The translations under genes were made by a program, and so were the position numbers. Of a stretch of DNA of 64,000 bases, positions 40,182-50,126 are shown one piece after another. Below the pieces are notes generated by a model. The model did no database searches. It was not told the DNA's origin and saw nothing but the letters and a program-made list of their open reading frames with translations. The DNA comes from Rheinheimera sp. A13L (GTDB lineage: Bacteria > Pseudomonadota > Gammaproteobacteria > Enterobacterales > Alteromonadaceae), in NCBI RefSeq assembly GCF_000217935.1, contig NZ_AFHI01000056.1:116862-180861 (forward strand), written 5' to 3'. The number at the start of each line of letters is the position of its first letter. Position 1 is the first letter of the stretch.

Positions 40182-41678
40182 TTATTTGTCTTCACTGAAC
40201 CAAACAATATTACGGGCAGCCATAATCAGCTCTGCCGCTTTTTCTTCAGTCATTTTTTCGATTTCAATCAAATCATCTACCCCAAGCTCTGCCAGATCAT
40301 CAAGAGTGATGACCCCTTTGCTGGCCAACACATAAGCTGTGTGGGTACCAACACCTGGCAGATTAACTAATGCTTCACTAGGCGCTGAGCCTTCCAGTGA
40401 TTCTTCGCTGGCCAGAGCGCGTGTGGTTAATACGGCTTTAGCACGTTTACGTAACTCTTCTACTGTATCTTCGTCTAAACCATCAACAGACAACAGTTCG
40501 CTGACTGGTACATAGGCGATTTCTTCTAAGGTTGAGAAACCTTCGTCTACTAATACACCGGCAAAATCTTCATCGATTTCCAATGCAGTCATAAACAGTT
40601 CCAACACCTTGGCATTTTCTTCCTGGTGTTTGGTTTTCATTGCAGAAACTGTCATCACGTTTAATTCCCAACCAGTTAACTGGCTGGCTAAACGTACGTT
40701 CTGACCAGCACGACCAATGGCCATGGCCAGGTTGCTGTCTTCTACTGCGATGTCCATGGAGTGTTTGTCTTCATCAACGATGATGGAAGCCACTTCTGCA
40801 GGAGACATAGCGTTAATCACAAACTGAGCCGGGTTGTCATCGTATAAAACGATATCAACACGCTCACCTGTTAATTCACTGGATACGGCCTGTACACGTG
40901 AACCACGCATACCGACACAAGCACCCACTGGGTCAATACGACGATCGTTGGTTTTCACTGCAATTTTAGCGCGTGAACCCGGATCGCGTGCAGCACCACG
41001 GATTTCAATCATCTCTTCGCCGATTTCAGGCACTTCAATGCGGAACAATTCAATCAGCATTTCAGGGCGGGTGCGGCTTAAAAACAGCTGAGCACCACGG
41101 GCTTCTGGTTTTACTTCAAACAACAAAGTACGGATACGATCGCCCGGACGGAAAGTCTCACGTGGCAACATCTCTTCTTTGGCTAACATAGCTTCTGCAT
41201 TGTTACCTAAATCAACAATGATGCTGTCGCGGTTTACTTTTTTCACCACGCCAGTGACTAACTCACCGACCTGGTCCACATAAGCTTCAACCACTTGTGA
41301 ACGTTCTGCTTCACGTACTTTTTGTACTATGACCTGTTTCGCCATTTGGGTAGTGATACGGTCAAAGGTGATAGAGTCGATTTGCTCTTCAACATAATCG
41401 CCCACTTGTAAGTGAGGTTCGTCGTATTGAGCTGCAGACAAAGTGATTTCACGGTACGGATGTTCTTGTACCTGATCGTCCGGAATAACCATCCAGCGAC
41501 GGAAAGTTTCATAAGAACCGGTTTTACGATCAATAGTCACGCGGACTTCGATGTCGCCTTCGTTTTTCTTTTTAGTGGCGGCCGCTAACGCGTACTCTAA
41601 CGCCTGGAAAATTTTCTCGCGCGGAACTGATTTTTCGTTCGAGACCGCGTCTACTACTAATAAAATTTCTTTAGCCAT
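40182..41678 (-). CDS. nusA: Transcription termination/antitermination factor NusA
   Basis: A 498-residue factor: N-terminal RNA-polymerase-binding domain, S1 domain (~135-200), two KH domains (~200-345; [14 protein letters not shown]), then two C-terminal acidic repeats with helix-hairpin-helix features ([16 protein letters not shown] and [16 protein letters not shown]), as in E. coli. It modulates pausing and termination, and may act on the tandem terminators upstream of rimP (inference). Confidence 0.98.
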   Translation of the reverse strand: MAKEILLVVDAVSNEKSVPREKIFQALEYALAAATKKKNEGDIEVRVTIDRKTGSYETFRRWMVIPDDQVQEHPYREITLSAAQYDEPHLQVGDYVEEQIDSITFDRITTQMAKQVIVQKVREAERSQVVEAYVDQVGELVTGVVKKVNRDSIIVDLGNNAEAMLAKEEMLPRETFRPGDRIRTLLFEVKPEARGAQLFLSRTRPEMLIELFRIEVPEIGEEMIEIRGAARDPGSRAKIAVKTNDRRIDPVGACVGMRGSRVQAVSSELTGERVDIVLYDDNPAQFVINAMSPAEVASIIVDEDKHSMDIAVEDSNLAMAIGRAGQNVRLASQLTGWELNVMTVSAMKTKHQEENAKVLELFMTALEIDEDFAGVLVDEGFSTLEEIAYVPVSELLSVDGLDEDTVEELRKRAKAVLTTRALASEESLEGSAPSEALVNLPGVGTHTAYVLASKGVITLDDLAELGVDDLIEIEKMTEEKAAELIMAARNIVWFSEDK

Positions 41679-41706
41679 ATTATTTTGCCTCGCTTCGACC
41701 CGTGTA

Positions 41707-42162
41707 TCAGAACACAGGCACTACGTTCGCTTTATCTACGTTATCCATCAGCAAACGGTAGAGTTTGCCATCCACTTCCACTACTAACATATCGTCTTCG
41801 ATTTGTGTCAGCAGGCCTTTAAATTTGCGGCGTCCATCCTGAGGAATAGCCAATTTTACTTCAATGATCTGGCCAACAACTTTGGCAAAATGAGCAGGAG
41901 TAAAAAGTGGGCGGTCTAAACCAGGAGAGGACACTTCAAGGAAATATTCATTCGGGATAGGGTCTTCAACATCAAGTAACGCACTCACTTCACGGCTTAC
42001 AGTGGCGCAGTGGTCCACAGTAATGCCATCCTGATGGTCAATATAAACCCGCAGAATAGAGTGACGTCCAGCACGAACGAACTCTATGCCGACCAGCTCA
42101 AAGCCTGCGGCTTCTACTGTTGGCGTTAACAGCTCAGTTAACTGCTGTTCTTGTTTAGTCAA
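41707..42162 (-). CDS. rimP: Ribosome maturation factor RimP
   Basis: A 151-residue 30S assembly factor. I chose the TTG start at 42162 because GGAGG lies six bases upstream and the sequence then starts [20 protein letters not shown], the usual N-terminus; the longer frame to 42315 runs through two terminators. [10 protein letters not shown] is the family signature. Confidence 0.94.
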   Translation of the reverse strand: MTKQEQQLTELLTPTVEAAGFELVGIEFVRAGRHSILRVYIDHQDGITVDHCATVSREVSALLDVEDPIPNEYFLEVSSPGLDRPLFTPAHFAKVVGQIIEVKLAIPQDGRRKFKGLLTQIEDDMLVVEVDGKLYRLLMDNVDKANVVPVF

Positions 42163-42178
42163 AGAGACCTCCAGAAAT

Positions 42179-42198
42179 AAAAAAAGGGCATAGAGCCC
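42179..42198 (-). terminator. Second leader terminator, just before rimP
   Basis: Plus-strand GGGC (42186-42189) and GCCC (42195-42198) form a short stem; on the minus strand it is followed by seven T, ending about ten bases before the rimP ribosome site. It is likely leaky because the downstream genes are essential. Confidence 0.65.
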
Positions 42199-42229
42199 AG
42201 AATAGTAGTACAACCTTGTCGCCAGATAT

Positions 42230-42254
42230 AAAAACGCCCCGAAATCTCGGGGCG
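42230..42254 (-). terminator. First leader terminator between tRNA-fMet and rimP
   Basis: CGCCCCGA (42235-42242) pairs with TCGGGGCG (42247-42254), a perfect eight-pair stem, with a five-T run on the minus strand. It ends the tRNA-fMet transcript, with read-through into rimP presumably controlled. Confidence 0.88.
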
Positions 42255-42420
42255 ACTTTAGAGCTGACTGGACTTTGATATCGCCAATCAAAATCCTGAA
42301 TTCTGTAGGCTTCACAGCGAACTGTTTGACCTGGGCAACACATTTGCTTATTCAAGCAATTTACGGTGAACTCACTCACTTATCTATAAAATATCTAAAA
42401 ACTTTAGTAAGTAAGGAAGT

Positions 42421-42497
<77 letters not shown>

Positions 42498-42513
42498 TCC
42501 GTAAGCGACGCAC

Positions 42514-42542
42514 ATTATATAGTCCTGGTCTGACTATCGCAA
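42514..42542 (-). promoter_or_regulatory. Promoter of the tRNA-fMet-rimP-nusA operon
   Basis: On the minus strand TTGCGA (complement of 42537-42542), a 17-base spacer, and a perfect TATAAT (complement of 42514-42519), followed by a GC-rich discriminator typical of stable-RNA promoters under stringent control. Confidence 0.8.
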
Positions 42543-42581
42543 GCTTAGTTTCTTCTACTTAGCATGCTGTGCTTGTTAAAT

Positions 42582-42666
42582 TGGTGCCGAGAGCGGGACT
42601 TGAACCCGCACGCCCGAAGGCACTACCACCTCAAGGTAGCGTGTATACCAATTTCACCATCTCGGC
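42582..42666 (-). tRNA. tRNA-Leu (GAG)
   Basis: An 85-base class II tRNA with a long variable arm and encoded CCA; the anticodon loop CTTGAGG gives GAG. It lies 19 bases after secG and is probably cut from the secG transcript, the same order as secG-leuU in E. coli. Confidence 0.97.
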
Positions 42667-42685
42667 TAAAAAATCAGAGGTGCGA

Positions 42686-43024
42686 TCAGTTTCCTACGGG
42701 AATATCTGACGCAGGCGTTTTCTCTTCTACTGCGTCAGCTGCTTTAGTTTCGACTGGTATAGATAAATCCTGCCATTCGTCTACAGCTTTCACACGGTCT
42801 GCGCTTAAGTTACCTAACAACAGACTCAAAGCGAAAAATAAAGTCGCCAGTACAGTGGTAGTACGAGTTAAAAAGTTACCTGTACCTGAAGAGCCAAAAA
42901 TAGTGGCTGAACCGCCCGCGCCAAATGAAGCGCCCATGTCTGCGCCTTTACCGTGCTGGATCAATACCAGAACAATCAGGGCCAGTGCCACCAACAGATA
43001 CAATACAATAAACAATTCGTACAT
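42686..43024 (-). CDS. secG: Preprotein translocase subunit SecG
   Basis: A 112-residue membrane protein with two hydrophobic helices (~3-22 and 52-72) and the conserved loop HGKGADMGASFGAGGS. It supports SecYE during export. The start at 43024 overlaps the tpiA stop (TAATG). The C-terminal tail is acidic and rich in Ala/Asp/Glu. Confidence 0.95.
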   Translation of the reverse strand: MYELFIVLYLLVALALIVLVLIQHGKGADMGASFGAGGSATIFGSSGTGNFLTRTTTVLATLFFALSLLLGNLSADRVKAVDEWQDLSIPVETKAADAVEEKTPASDIPVGN

Positions 43025-43770
43025 TATGAATCCTTTGCCATTGTGCAAATCGCAGAAAAATCTGCCACTTTCAAACTGGCGCCACCAATAAGGGCACCGT
43101 CTATGTCCGCCTCTGCAAACAGGGCTTCACAATTGGTTGCAGTAACACTGCCACCATAAATAATTCTTAATACATCTGCTGCTTGAGCATCATATTGCGC
43201 CAGATGTTGGCGGATAAACTGATGCACTTGCTGAGCTTGCTCTGGTGTCGCTGTCCGACCTGTGCCTATGGCCCAAACCGGTTCGTAACTTACCACAGAA
43301 TGTGCCAGTAAATAAGGCTGCGCAGCATACACCGCATCTAATTGCCGTGCAAGAACCTCTAAAGTTTTTTCTTCTTCTCTTTGCTGCAGAGTTTCGCCAA
43401 CACAAACTATTGGGGTTAAACCAGCATCAACTGCTACTTTCACTTTTTGACTGATCACAGTATCAAGCTCGCCATACAAAGCGCGGCGTTCAGAATGACC
43501 AATAATGACATGGGAAGCACCAGCGGCCAGTAGCATATCCGCTGAAATTTCGCCGGTAAAGGCCCCACTTTGCTGTTCGCTCACATTCTGAGCACCCAAC
43601 TTGTAATTTTGATGTTTTGGAAAGTCAGTTAGAAGAATTACCGGTGGGCAGATCAAAATCTCAGGTAGGGGCTGTTTTAACACAGACAAGGCTTCTGACA
43701 TCTGTTGAACCAGATCTGAGTTACCATTCATTTTCCAGTTAGCGACCACTAACGGCTTACGTTGTCTCAT
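43024..43770 (-). CDS. tpiA: Triosephosphate isomerase
   Basis: A 248-residue glycolytic enzyme. Active-site parts are ANWKMNG (Lys13), IIGHSERR (catalytic His) and YEPVWAIGTG (catalytic Glu). In E. coli tpiA is elsewhere; here it lies between glmM and secG, an order I know from other marine gammaproteobacteria. Confidence 0.97.
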   Translation of the reverse strand: MRQRKPLVVANWKMNGNSDLVQQMSEALSVLKQPLPEILICPPVILLTDFPKHQNYKLGAQNVSEQQSGAFTGEISADMLLAAGASHVIIGHSERRALYGELDTVISQKVKVAVDAGLTPIVCVGETLQQREEEKTLEVLARQLDAVYAAQPYLLAHSVVSYEPVWAIGTGRTATPEQAQQVHQFIRQHLAQYDAQAADVLRIIYGGSVTATNCEALFAEADIDGALIGGASLKVADFSAICTMAKDS

Positions 43771-43853
43771 GTTATTGCCTCTGTAGTAAAACGGGCGAGA
43801 TAGTAACTAACCTCACCCGCCCAAACAAGACTTGATGGCTAAATTAGCAATTT

Positions 43854-45188
43854 TTAGCTGGCGATCTTCACTGCATCGGCTATTTTTTGTGCAAATTGTT
43901 GTACTTCGTCTTGTATCCTTCCTTCCACCATTACACGAATCAGGGGTTCAGTACCTGATTTTCGGATCAAAACACGGCCCTGGCCGTTCAAATCCTGTTC
44001 AACTTGCTGTATCACTTTCTTGACATGTAAATTATCTAAAGGTGCTGTGCCCTTCTCAAATTTAACGTTCACCAGCACTTGAGGCATTTTGGTCATACCC
44101 TGTGCAAGGTCAGCTAAGGATAACTTCGCTTCCAGCATGGCAGTTAAAACCTGGATGGATGCGATAATACCGTCGCCAGTGCCTGCATGATCCAGGTTCA
44201 GTACGTGACCAGAGTTTTCACCACCAATACGCCAGTTTTTCTGCGCCAGCATTTCAACCACATAACGGTCACCGACGTTAGAACGGGCAAATGGAATATT
44301 TAGTTCAGCTAAAGCCAGCTCTAATCCCATATTGCTCATCAGAGTGCCCACTACACCGCCTTGCAGCTTATTTAGCTTTTGTGCATTGCGGGCAATGATA
44401 TACACAATTTCATCGCCATCAATGACACGGCCTGTGTGATCCACCATCATCACGCGGTCGCCATCACCATCATAGGCGATACCTAAGTCAGCTCCTGTTT
44501 CTACCACAGTTTTCTGTAACAGGTCGGTATGGGTGGCACCACAATGATCATTTATGTTTAAGCCGTTTGGATGAATACCAATGGCCTCAACATCAGCACC
44601 TAATTCACGAAATACGTTAGGTGCTATGTGATAAGTGGCACCATGGGCGCAATCCAATACTATTTTTAAACCATTTAGTGATAAATGATTTGGTATATGA
44701 CTTTTACAGAATTCGATATAACGACCAGCGGCATCATCGATACGCATCGCCTTACCTAAACGCTCTGACGATTCACACACCATAGGCTGTTCCATCGCTT
44801 CTTCTATCGCCAACTCGACATCATCAGGTAACTTAGTGCCGTCGGCAGAGAAAAACTTAATACCGTTATCATAATAAGGATTGTGTGAAGCGCTGATCAC
44901 AATGCCTGCTTCAGCACGGAAAGTACGGGTCAGGTAAGACACTGCAGGTGTTGGCATTGGGCCCAATAAGCGCACATCCACACCAGCAGCCACTAAACCA
45001 GCTTCTAATGCAGTTTCTAACAAATACCCTGAAATACGGGTGTCTTTACCGATCAATACTTTTTTGGTGCCACGCTGAGATAACACCCTGCCAGCAGCCC
45101 AGCCTAACTTCATTGCAAATTCAGGCGTAATTGGAAATTCGCCCACTTTGCCACGTACACCATCAGTGCCAAAATACTTCCTAGACAT
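43854..45188 (-). CDS. glmM: Phosphoglucosamine mutase
   Basis: A 444-residue enzyme converting glucosamine-6-P to glucosamine-1-P for UDP-GlcNAc. The phospho-serine is S101 in ISASHNP; the metal loop is DGDGDR; the sugar-binding loop is GGENSGH. It overlaps the folP stop by eight bases, so the two are coupled. Confidence 0.97.
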   Translation of the reverse strand: MSRKYFGTDGVRGKVGEFPITPEFAMKLGWAAGRVLSQRGTKKVLIGKDTRISGYLLETALEAGLVAAGVDVRLLGPMPTPAVSYLTRTFRAEAGIVISASHNPYYDNGIKFFSADGTKLPDDVELAIEEAMEQPMVCESSERLGKAMRIDDAAGRYIEFCKSHIPNHLSLNGLKIVLDCAHGATYHIAPNVFRELGADVEAIGIHPNGLNINDHCGATHTDLLQKTVVETGADLGIAYDGDGDRVMMVDHTGRVIDGDEIVYIIARNAQKLNKLQGGVVGTLMSNMGLELALAELNIPFARSNVGDRYVVEMLAQKNWRIGGENSGHVLNLDHAGTGDGIIASIQVLTAMLEAKLSLADLAQGMTKMPQVLVNVKFEKGTAPLDNLHVKKVIQQVEQDLNGQGRVLIRKSGTEPLIRVMVEGRIQDEVQQFAQKIADAVKIAS

Positions 45189-46023
45189 GCTCTACTCCAA
45201 ATAAGGTGGCACAAGCAACAGCCACGGCTTGTACAGTTTCTTTAACATCATGCACGCGGATAATGCGGGCACCTTTTATGACAGCTATTGTGGCACAGGC
45301 CAAACTACCTGCCAAACGTTGATCTGCCTGAATGTTTAATAACTGACCAATCATCGATTTACGCGACATTCCCACCAATAGAGGGTAATTTAATGCCATC
45401 ACTTCTGAAAGCTGACTTAACAGCTGGTAGTTATGCTGCAAATTTTTACCAAAACCAAAACCAGGATCGAGAATAATCTGACTTTTAGGGATACCGGCGG
45501 CGATACAGACCTCTGCCCTTTGCTTTAAAAAATCACAGACCTCTTTGACCACGTCCTGATAAAGAGGGGAATGCTGCATAGTTCTGGGTTGCCCCTGCAT
45601 ATGCATCAAACACACAGGTACTCTGGCTGCAGCAGCCACTTCAACAGCACCTGGGTCCAGCAAGGCTTTAATATCATTGATGATATCAGCACCGGCAGAA
45701 ACAGCAGCTTTCATTACTTGCGCTTTGCAGGTATCGATAGAAATCACACAATCCAGTTCAGAGCGGATGGCTTCAATCACAGGCAAGACTCTATCGAGTT
45801 CTTGCTGTAAAGGTACTTCTTGTGCACCAGGGCGGGTCGACTCACCGCCAATATCCAAAATAGCAGCGCCAGCAGCAAGCATGGCGCGTGCTTCAGCGAT
45901 AGCTGCTGCTTTACCAATAAAACGGCCGCCATCCGAAAATGAATCTGGGGTGATATTTAAAATCCCCATCACCTTGGGACGGCATAAATCCAACTGACGA
46001 TTGCGGGGTAATTGCAACACCAT
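45181..46023 (-). CDS. folP: Dihydropteroate synthase
   Basis: A 280-residue TIM-barrel enzyme of folate synthesis, the target of sulfonamides. Signatures are [15 protein letters not shown] (pterin/pyrophosphate loop), [11 protein letters not shown] and the LDPGFGFGK loop. It lies between ftsH and glmM as in E. coli. Confidence 0.97.
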   Translation of the reverse strand: MVLQLPRNRQLDLCRPKVMGILNITPDSFSDGGRFIGKAAAIAEARAMLAAGAAILDIGGESTRPGAQEVPLQQELDRVLPVIEAIRSELDCVISIDTCKAQVMKAAVSAGADIINDIKALLDPGAVEVAAAARVPVCLMHMQGQPRTMQHSPLYQDVVKEVCDFLKQRAEVCIAAGIPKSQIILDPGFGFGKNLQHNYQLLSQLSEVMALNYPLLVGMSRKSMIGQLLNIQADQRLAGSLACATIAVIKGARIIRVHDVKETVQAVAVACATLFGVEHV

Positions 46024-46129
46024 AAAAATACTCCTTCACCCTTATCAATAGCCGCAACAAGAGTCCAGACTACACCTGAGGCGCGATGTCGACGACTGTT
46101 GCGACATACCTTACGTCCTGCACATAGCA

Positions 46130-46155
46130 CAAACCCCGGGAATTCCCGGGGTTTG
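46130..46155 (-). terminator. 26-base perfect palindrome after ftsH
   Basis: CAAACCCCGGGAA and its exact complement, centred at 46142/46143, lie 20 bases after the ftsH stop. It is very stable but has no T-run on the minus strand, so it may be an attenuator or stability hairpin rather than a full stop. Confidence 0.5.
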
Positions 46156-46174
46156 ATTGATCAGAACTAAAGTT

Positions 46175-48094
46175 TTACAGAGGATTTTCTGTGGATGGTT
46201 CTGACGGACTCACAGCATCAACAGGCTTGGTGTCATCGCTATCAGAGCCTTTGTTTTTGTCCTTTGGTTCCCAGTTTTCTGGCTGACGCACAGTACGACG
46301 ATTCATCAGATCATCAATTTGTCTGGAATCAATAGTTTCATACAACATCAGCGCTTCTTTCATCGCATGCAAAATATCCATGTTTTCTTCAATCAGAGTT
46401 TTTGCTCTGTTGTAGTTACGATCGATAATAGCTTTGATTTCAGAATCGATAATGCTCGCCGTTTCATCAGACATGTTTTTCGCTTTGCCCATACTGCGGC
46501 CCAGGAAAACTTCGCCTTCTTCTTCGGCATACAACAGAGGACCTAACTTGTCCGAGAAGCCCCACTGAGTCACCATGTTACGCGCGATAGAGGTCGCGTA
46601 TTTGATGTCCTGCGAAGCGCCTGTTGATACTGAATCAATACCGTAAATCAACTCTTCAGCCAAACGGCCACCGTAAGCCACTGAAATCTTACTTTCAAGT
46701 TTACGACGGCTGATGCTGATGGCATCAGCTTCTGGTAAAAAGAAGGTTACACCTAAAGCACGGCCACGTGGAATGATGGTGACTTTGTGCACAGGGTCGT
46801 GCTCTGGCACCAGACAACCTACAATAGCGTGTCCTGCTTCGTGATAAGCAGTCATCTCTTTTTCTGCTTCAGACATCACCATAGAACGGCGCTCTGCACC
46901 CATCATGATTTTATCTTTGGCTTTTTCAAACTCTTCCATGCCAACAACACGGTTATTACCACGGGCAGCAAATAATGCAGCTTCGTTCACCAGGTTAGCT
47001 AAATCAGCACCAGAGAATCCCGGAGTACCACGAGCAATAACACTGGCTTTGACATCGTCACCTAAAGGAACTTTGCGCATATGCACTTTAAGAATTTGTT
47101 CACGGCCACGCACATCAGGTAAACCTACAACCACCTGACGGTCGAAACGACCAGGTCTTAATAAAGCAGCATCTAATACGTCTGGTCTGTTGGTTGCGGC
47201 GATAATAATGATACCTTCGTTACCATCAAAACCATCCATTTCAACCAGCATCTGGTTTAAAGTTTGCTCACGTTCATCGTGACCACCACCTAAACCTGCA
47301 CCACGCTGACGGCCAACGGCGTCAATTTCATCGATAAAGATAATACAAGGCGCTGCCTTTTTAGCTTGTTCGAACATATCACGCACACGGCTGGCACCAA
47401 CACCGACAAACATTTCAACAAAGTCAGAACCTGATATAGCGAAAAATGGCACTTTAGCTTCACCGGCAATAGCCTTGGCTAACAGGGTTTTACCTGTACC
47501 TGGTGGGCCGACCATTAAAATACCTTTTGGAATTTTACCGCCAAGCTTCTGGAAACGTGATGGGTCTTTTAAATAATCCACCAGCTCTGTCACTTCTTCT
47601 TTCGCTTCGTCACAACCTGCAACGTCAGCAAAAGTAGTTTTGATTTGATCTTCACCCATTAAACGGGCACGGCTCTTACCAAAGGACATAGCGCCTTTGC
47701 CACCGCCGCCTTGCATCTGGCGCATAAAGAAAATCCAGACACCTATTAACAACAACATTGGGAACCAGGAAATAAAAATCTGTCCCAGCATGCTTGGGCT
47801 TTCCGGTGCAGTGCCAGAAAAAGTGATGTCATTTTTGTACATGTCATCAATCAGTTTTGGATCATAGCCAGTTGGGATCACCGTCTCGAAACGCTCGCCT
47901 GAACGTTTTATACCCGTGATAACGCCTTTCTGTTCCTTCACCTCGCGGATCTGGCCCTGACTGGCTTCTTTCAGAAACTGGGTATAACTCATTTGCTTTT
48001 CTGCTTTATCAGCAGGACCAAAACTATTAAATACCGACATCAATACAACGGCGATAACCAGCCATACGATGAGATTTTTTGCCATGTCACTCAA
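46175..48094 (-). CDS. ftsH: ATP-dependent zinc metalloprotease FtsH
   Basis: A 639-residue membrane AAA+ protease that removes misassembled membrane proteins and controls LpxC and sigma-32 in E. coli. Two N-terminal helices (~7-22, 102-123) flank the periplasmic domain; Walker A is GPPGTGKT (196-203), the SRH region follows, and zinc site HEAGH is at 418-422. The start is TTG at 48094 (AGAGG eight bases upstream) or ATG three codons later (MAKNLIVWL). The Ser/Asp/Pro tail is not catalytic. Confidence 0.97.
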   Translation of the reverse strand: MSDMAKNLIVWLVIAVVLMSVFNSFGPADKAEKQMSYTQFLKEASQGQIREVKEQKGVITGIKRSGERFETVIPTGYDPKLIDDMYKNDITFSGTAPESPSMLGQIFISWFPMLLLIGVWIFFMRQMQGGGGKGAMSFGKSRARLMGEDQIKTTFADVAGCDEAKEEVTELVDYLKDPSRFQKLGGKIPKGILMVGPPGTGKTLLAKAIAGEAKVPFFAISGSDFVEMFVGVGASRVRDMFEQAKKAAPCIIFIDEIDAVGRQRGAGLGGGHDEREQTLNQMLVEMDGFDGNEGIIIIAATNRPDVLDAALLRPGRFDRQVVVGLPDVRGREQILKVHMRKVPLGDDVKASVIARGTPGFSGADLANLVNEAALFAARGNNRVVGMEEFEKAKDKIMMGAERRSMVMSEAEKEMTAYHEAGHAIVGCLVPEHDPVHKVTIIPRGRALGVTFFLPEADAISISRRKLESKISVAYGGRLAEELIYGIDSVSTGASQDIKYATSIARNMVTQWGFSDKLGPLLYAEEEGEVFLGRSMGKAKNMSDETASIIDSEIKAIIDRNYNRAKTLIEENMDILHAMKEALMLYETIDSRQIDDLMNRRTVRQPENWEPKDKNKGSDSDDTKPVDAVSPSEPSTENPL

Positions 48095-48166
48095 GGTGAG
48101 AACCTCTCAGTTACGAAAACAGTTACGAAAAAACAGTTACATTAAAATGAAACTATCGCTACTTTA

Positions 48167-48796
48167 CTAGACTTTAAAGCCTGTCGCTACGATATATGTC
48201 TCACTGGATCGTGCCCGGGACGAATCAGGTTTACGAATTCGTACCGTAGTAAATACACTGCGAACCTGCTGCACAAAGGGCTCGAAGCCTTCTCCGTGAA
48301 ATACTTTGACCACAAAACTGCCATTTTTCTTCAATACGTTGTTACACATTTCCAGCGCCAGTTCAACCAGATACATACTTCTGGACTGATCCACAGTGCT
48401 GTTACCACTCATATTCGGCGCCATATCGGACAATACGACATCCACATTGCGGCCACCAATACGCTCTAACAACGCATTTAACACAGCCTCTTCACGGAAG
48501 TCGCCCTGTAAAAAAGCAACGCCTGCTAAAGGGTCCATTGGCAGAATATCACAAGCCACTACACACCCAGCCTGCCCGACCAATTCTGCAGCACGGGCCG
48601 ACCAACTACCAGGTGCTGACCCCAGATCTACGACCGTCATGCCCGTTTTGATCAGTTTATCTTTGTCCTGAATTTCATCCAGCTTAAAAGCAGCGCGGGA
48701 TCGCAACCCTAATTTTTGCGCTTTTTGCACAAAAGGGTCGCTTACGTGTTCCTGTAACCAGCGAGACGAGCTGCCGGAACGTTTTTTCTTTGTCAT
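48167..48796 (-). CDS. rlmE: 23S rRNA (uridine-2552-2'-O) methyltransferase
   Basis: A 209-residue heat-shock methyltransferase (FtsJ/RrmJ) that modifies U2552 of the large subunit. SAM-binding [10 protein letters not shown], the SDMAPNMSG catalytic strand and VKVFHGEGF (catalytic Lys) are present. It is transcribed with ftsH from a sigma-32-type promoter. Confidence 0.97.
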   Translation of the reverse strand: MTKKKRSGSSSRWLQEHVSDPFVQKAQKLGLRSRAAFKLDEIQDKDKLIKTGMTVVDLGSAPGSWSARAAELVGQAGCVVACDILPMDPLAGVAFLQGDFREEAVLNALLERIGGRNVDVVLSDMAPNMSGNSTVDQSRSMYLVELALEMCNNVLKKNGSFVVKVFHGEGFEPFVQQVRSVFTTVRIRKPDSSRARSSETYIVATGFKV

Positions 48797-48825
48797 CTGA
48801 GTACTCTTAAATAGTCTTCATAGCA

Positions 48826-48855
48826 AGATGGCGGTACAATAGTGTAATTTCAAGC
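48826..48855 (-). promoter_or_regulatory. Sigma-32 (heat-shock) promoter of rlmE-ftsH
   Basis: On the minus strand GCTTGAA (complement of 48849-48855) and CGCCATCT (complement of 48826-48833), 15 bases between the CTTGAA and CGCCATCT cores. This fits the heat-shock consensus CTTGAA / CCCCATnT, with one mismatch in the -10 element. The same operon is heat-shock-controlled in E. coli. Confidence 0.8.
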
Positions 48856-48880
48856 TTTCCAACACGGAAAATCTACACAT

Positions 48881-49177
48881 ATGAACCTTAGTAATAAACA
48901 AAAACAGTTTTTAAAAGCCAAAGCACATGAGTTAAAGCCAACCATTTTACTGGGTGGCAACGGATTAACTGAAGGTGTGATGGCCGAAATCGATTTAGCG
49001 TTAGAGCACCATGAATTGATCAAAGTAAAAGTTCCAAGCATTGATCGCGAAGAAAAAGTTGCCATCATGGACGCCATAGTGCGTGAAGCCAAAGCACAAA
49101 AAGTGCAGGTGATTGGCCATATTCTGGTGATCTACCGCGCTGCCAAAGAGAAAAAGTTACATATTCCAAAAGGTTAA
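48881..49177 (+). CDS. yhbY: Ribosome assembly RNA-binding protein YhbY
   Basis: A 98-residue CRM-domain protein: KQKQFLKAKAHELKPTILLGGNGL with the GxxG RNA-binding loop. It associates with the pre-50S subunit. It is divergent from rlmE, as in E. coli, and overlaps the next gene tail-to-tail by four bases. Confidence 0.95.
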   Translation: MNLSNKQKQFLKAKAHELKPTILLGGNGLTEGVMAEIDLALEHHELIKVKVPSIDREEKVAIMDAIVREAKAQKVQVIGHILVIYRAAKEKKLHIPKG

Positions 49178-49584
49178 TCAGCGCCTTTTAAGTAACCTGC
49201 GGCCTGCAACGACAAGCGGGCCGTCTCTTCATTTTCTGCAATATGCCGTGTCAGATACACAGGTTTTTCCACTTCAGTTGCTTTTAAATACTGCCAGGTG
49301 AGCATCTCATCCGCAGGTAACAGCAGTTCGACATGATGCAAATTATGTGCAAAAGCCCAGACCGAATTTTGTTTCATCAACTCCAGGGCTTGAGCAGGGC
49401 TGGCTTGCCATTGTCTTACATCCAGCGCTATAGCCCAGGGTTCAGCCACTAAAGGCAAGACTAAAGCGCGAAAATCTCTGATGTATTCTTCAGTACTTAA
49501 GACTGAAGATACGCCAAAAACCTGCACCCAAAGTACCCGATCTATCAATTGAAGTTGATAAGCTTTTGTCTGGCCTCTTTGCAT
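49174..49584 (-). CDS. Hypothetical STAS-like protein
   Basis: A 136-residue soluble protein starting at the ATG at 49584 (MQRGQTKAY). The pattern of strand LWVQVFGV, helix TEEYIRDFRALVLPLV, strand WAIALDVRQW and helix AQALELMKQNSVWAF, followed by LHHVELLLP, resembles a STAS or SpoIIAA-like fold. No conserved phosphorylatable Ser is evident. Function unknown. It follows the greA terminator. Confidence 0.65.
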   Translation of the reverse strand: MQRGQTKAYQLQLIDRVLWVQVFGVSSVLSTEEYIRDFRALVLPLVAEPWAIALDVRQWQASPAQALELMKQNSVWAFAHNLHHVELLLPADEMLTWQYLKATEVEKPVYLTRHIAENEETARLSLQAAGYLKGAD

Positions 49585-49610
49585 AGATAGTCTGGTTCCC
49601 AAAGATAAAT

Positions 49611-49640
49611 AAGGCGGCCTTAGCCGCCTTACTTTTTAAC
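49611..49640 (-). terminator. Terminator after greA
   Basis: AAGGCGGC (49611-49618), a CTTA loop and GCCGCCTT (49623-49630) make a perfect eight-pair stem. T-rich tails lie on both sides, so it may act in both directions. Confidence 0.8.
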
Positions 49641-49649
49641 AAGCCCAGT

Positions 49650-50126
49650 TTATAAATACTGCACCTGCGTGATCTCAAACTCCACCATACCAGCTGGCGT
49701 ATTGATGGTCACAACATCTTCTTCTGCTTTACCAATTAAACCCCGGGCTATAGGTGAATTCACCGATATTCTGAAGTTTTTAATATCAGCCTCATCATCA
49801 CCCACAATACGGTAGGTTACTTCCTCTTCCGTATCCAGGTTCAGAATAGTCACAGTAGAACCAAAAATCACTTTGCCGTTATTAGGCAACTTAGTGATAT
49901 CAATGATCTGTGCGTTAGATAACTTAGCTTCAATATCCTGAATGCGGCCTTCACAAAACCCCTGCTGTTCGCGGGCTGCGTGGTATTCCGCATTCTCTTT
50001 TAAATCACCATGAGCACGCGCTTCAGCAATAGCTAAAACGATAGCCGGACGTTTCACCGTTTTCAGCTCTTGCAGTTCGTCCCGCAAGCGTTGAGCACCC
50101 TGAACCGTCATAGGGATCTGACTCAT
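49650..50126 (-). CDS. greA: Transcription elongation factor GreA
   Basis: A 158-residue factor that rescues backtracked RNA polymerase. The N-terminal coiled coil carries the acidic tip ([12 protein letters not shown]), and the C-terminal FKBP-like domain follows. It starts four bases inside the carB stop (ATGA). The carAB-greA order is found in many gammaproteobacteria. Confidence 0.97.
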   Translation of the reverse strand: MSQIPMTVQGAQRLRDELQELKTVKRPAIVLAIAEARAHGDLKENAEYHAAREQQGFCEGRIQDIEAKLSNAQIIDITKLPNNGKVIFGSTVTILNLDTEEEVTYRIVGDDEADIKNFRISVNSPIARGLIGKAEEDVVTINTPAGMVEFEITQVQYL

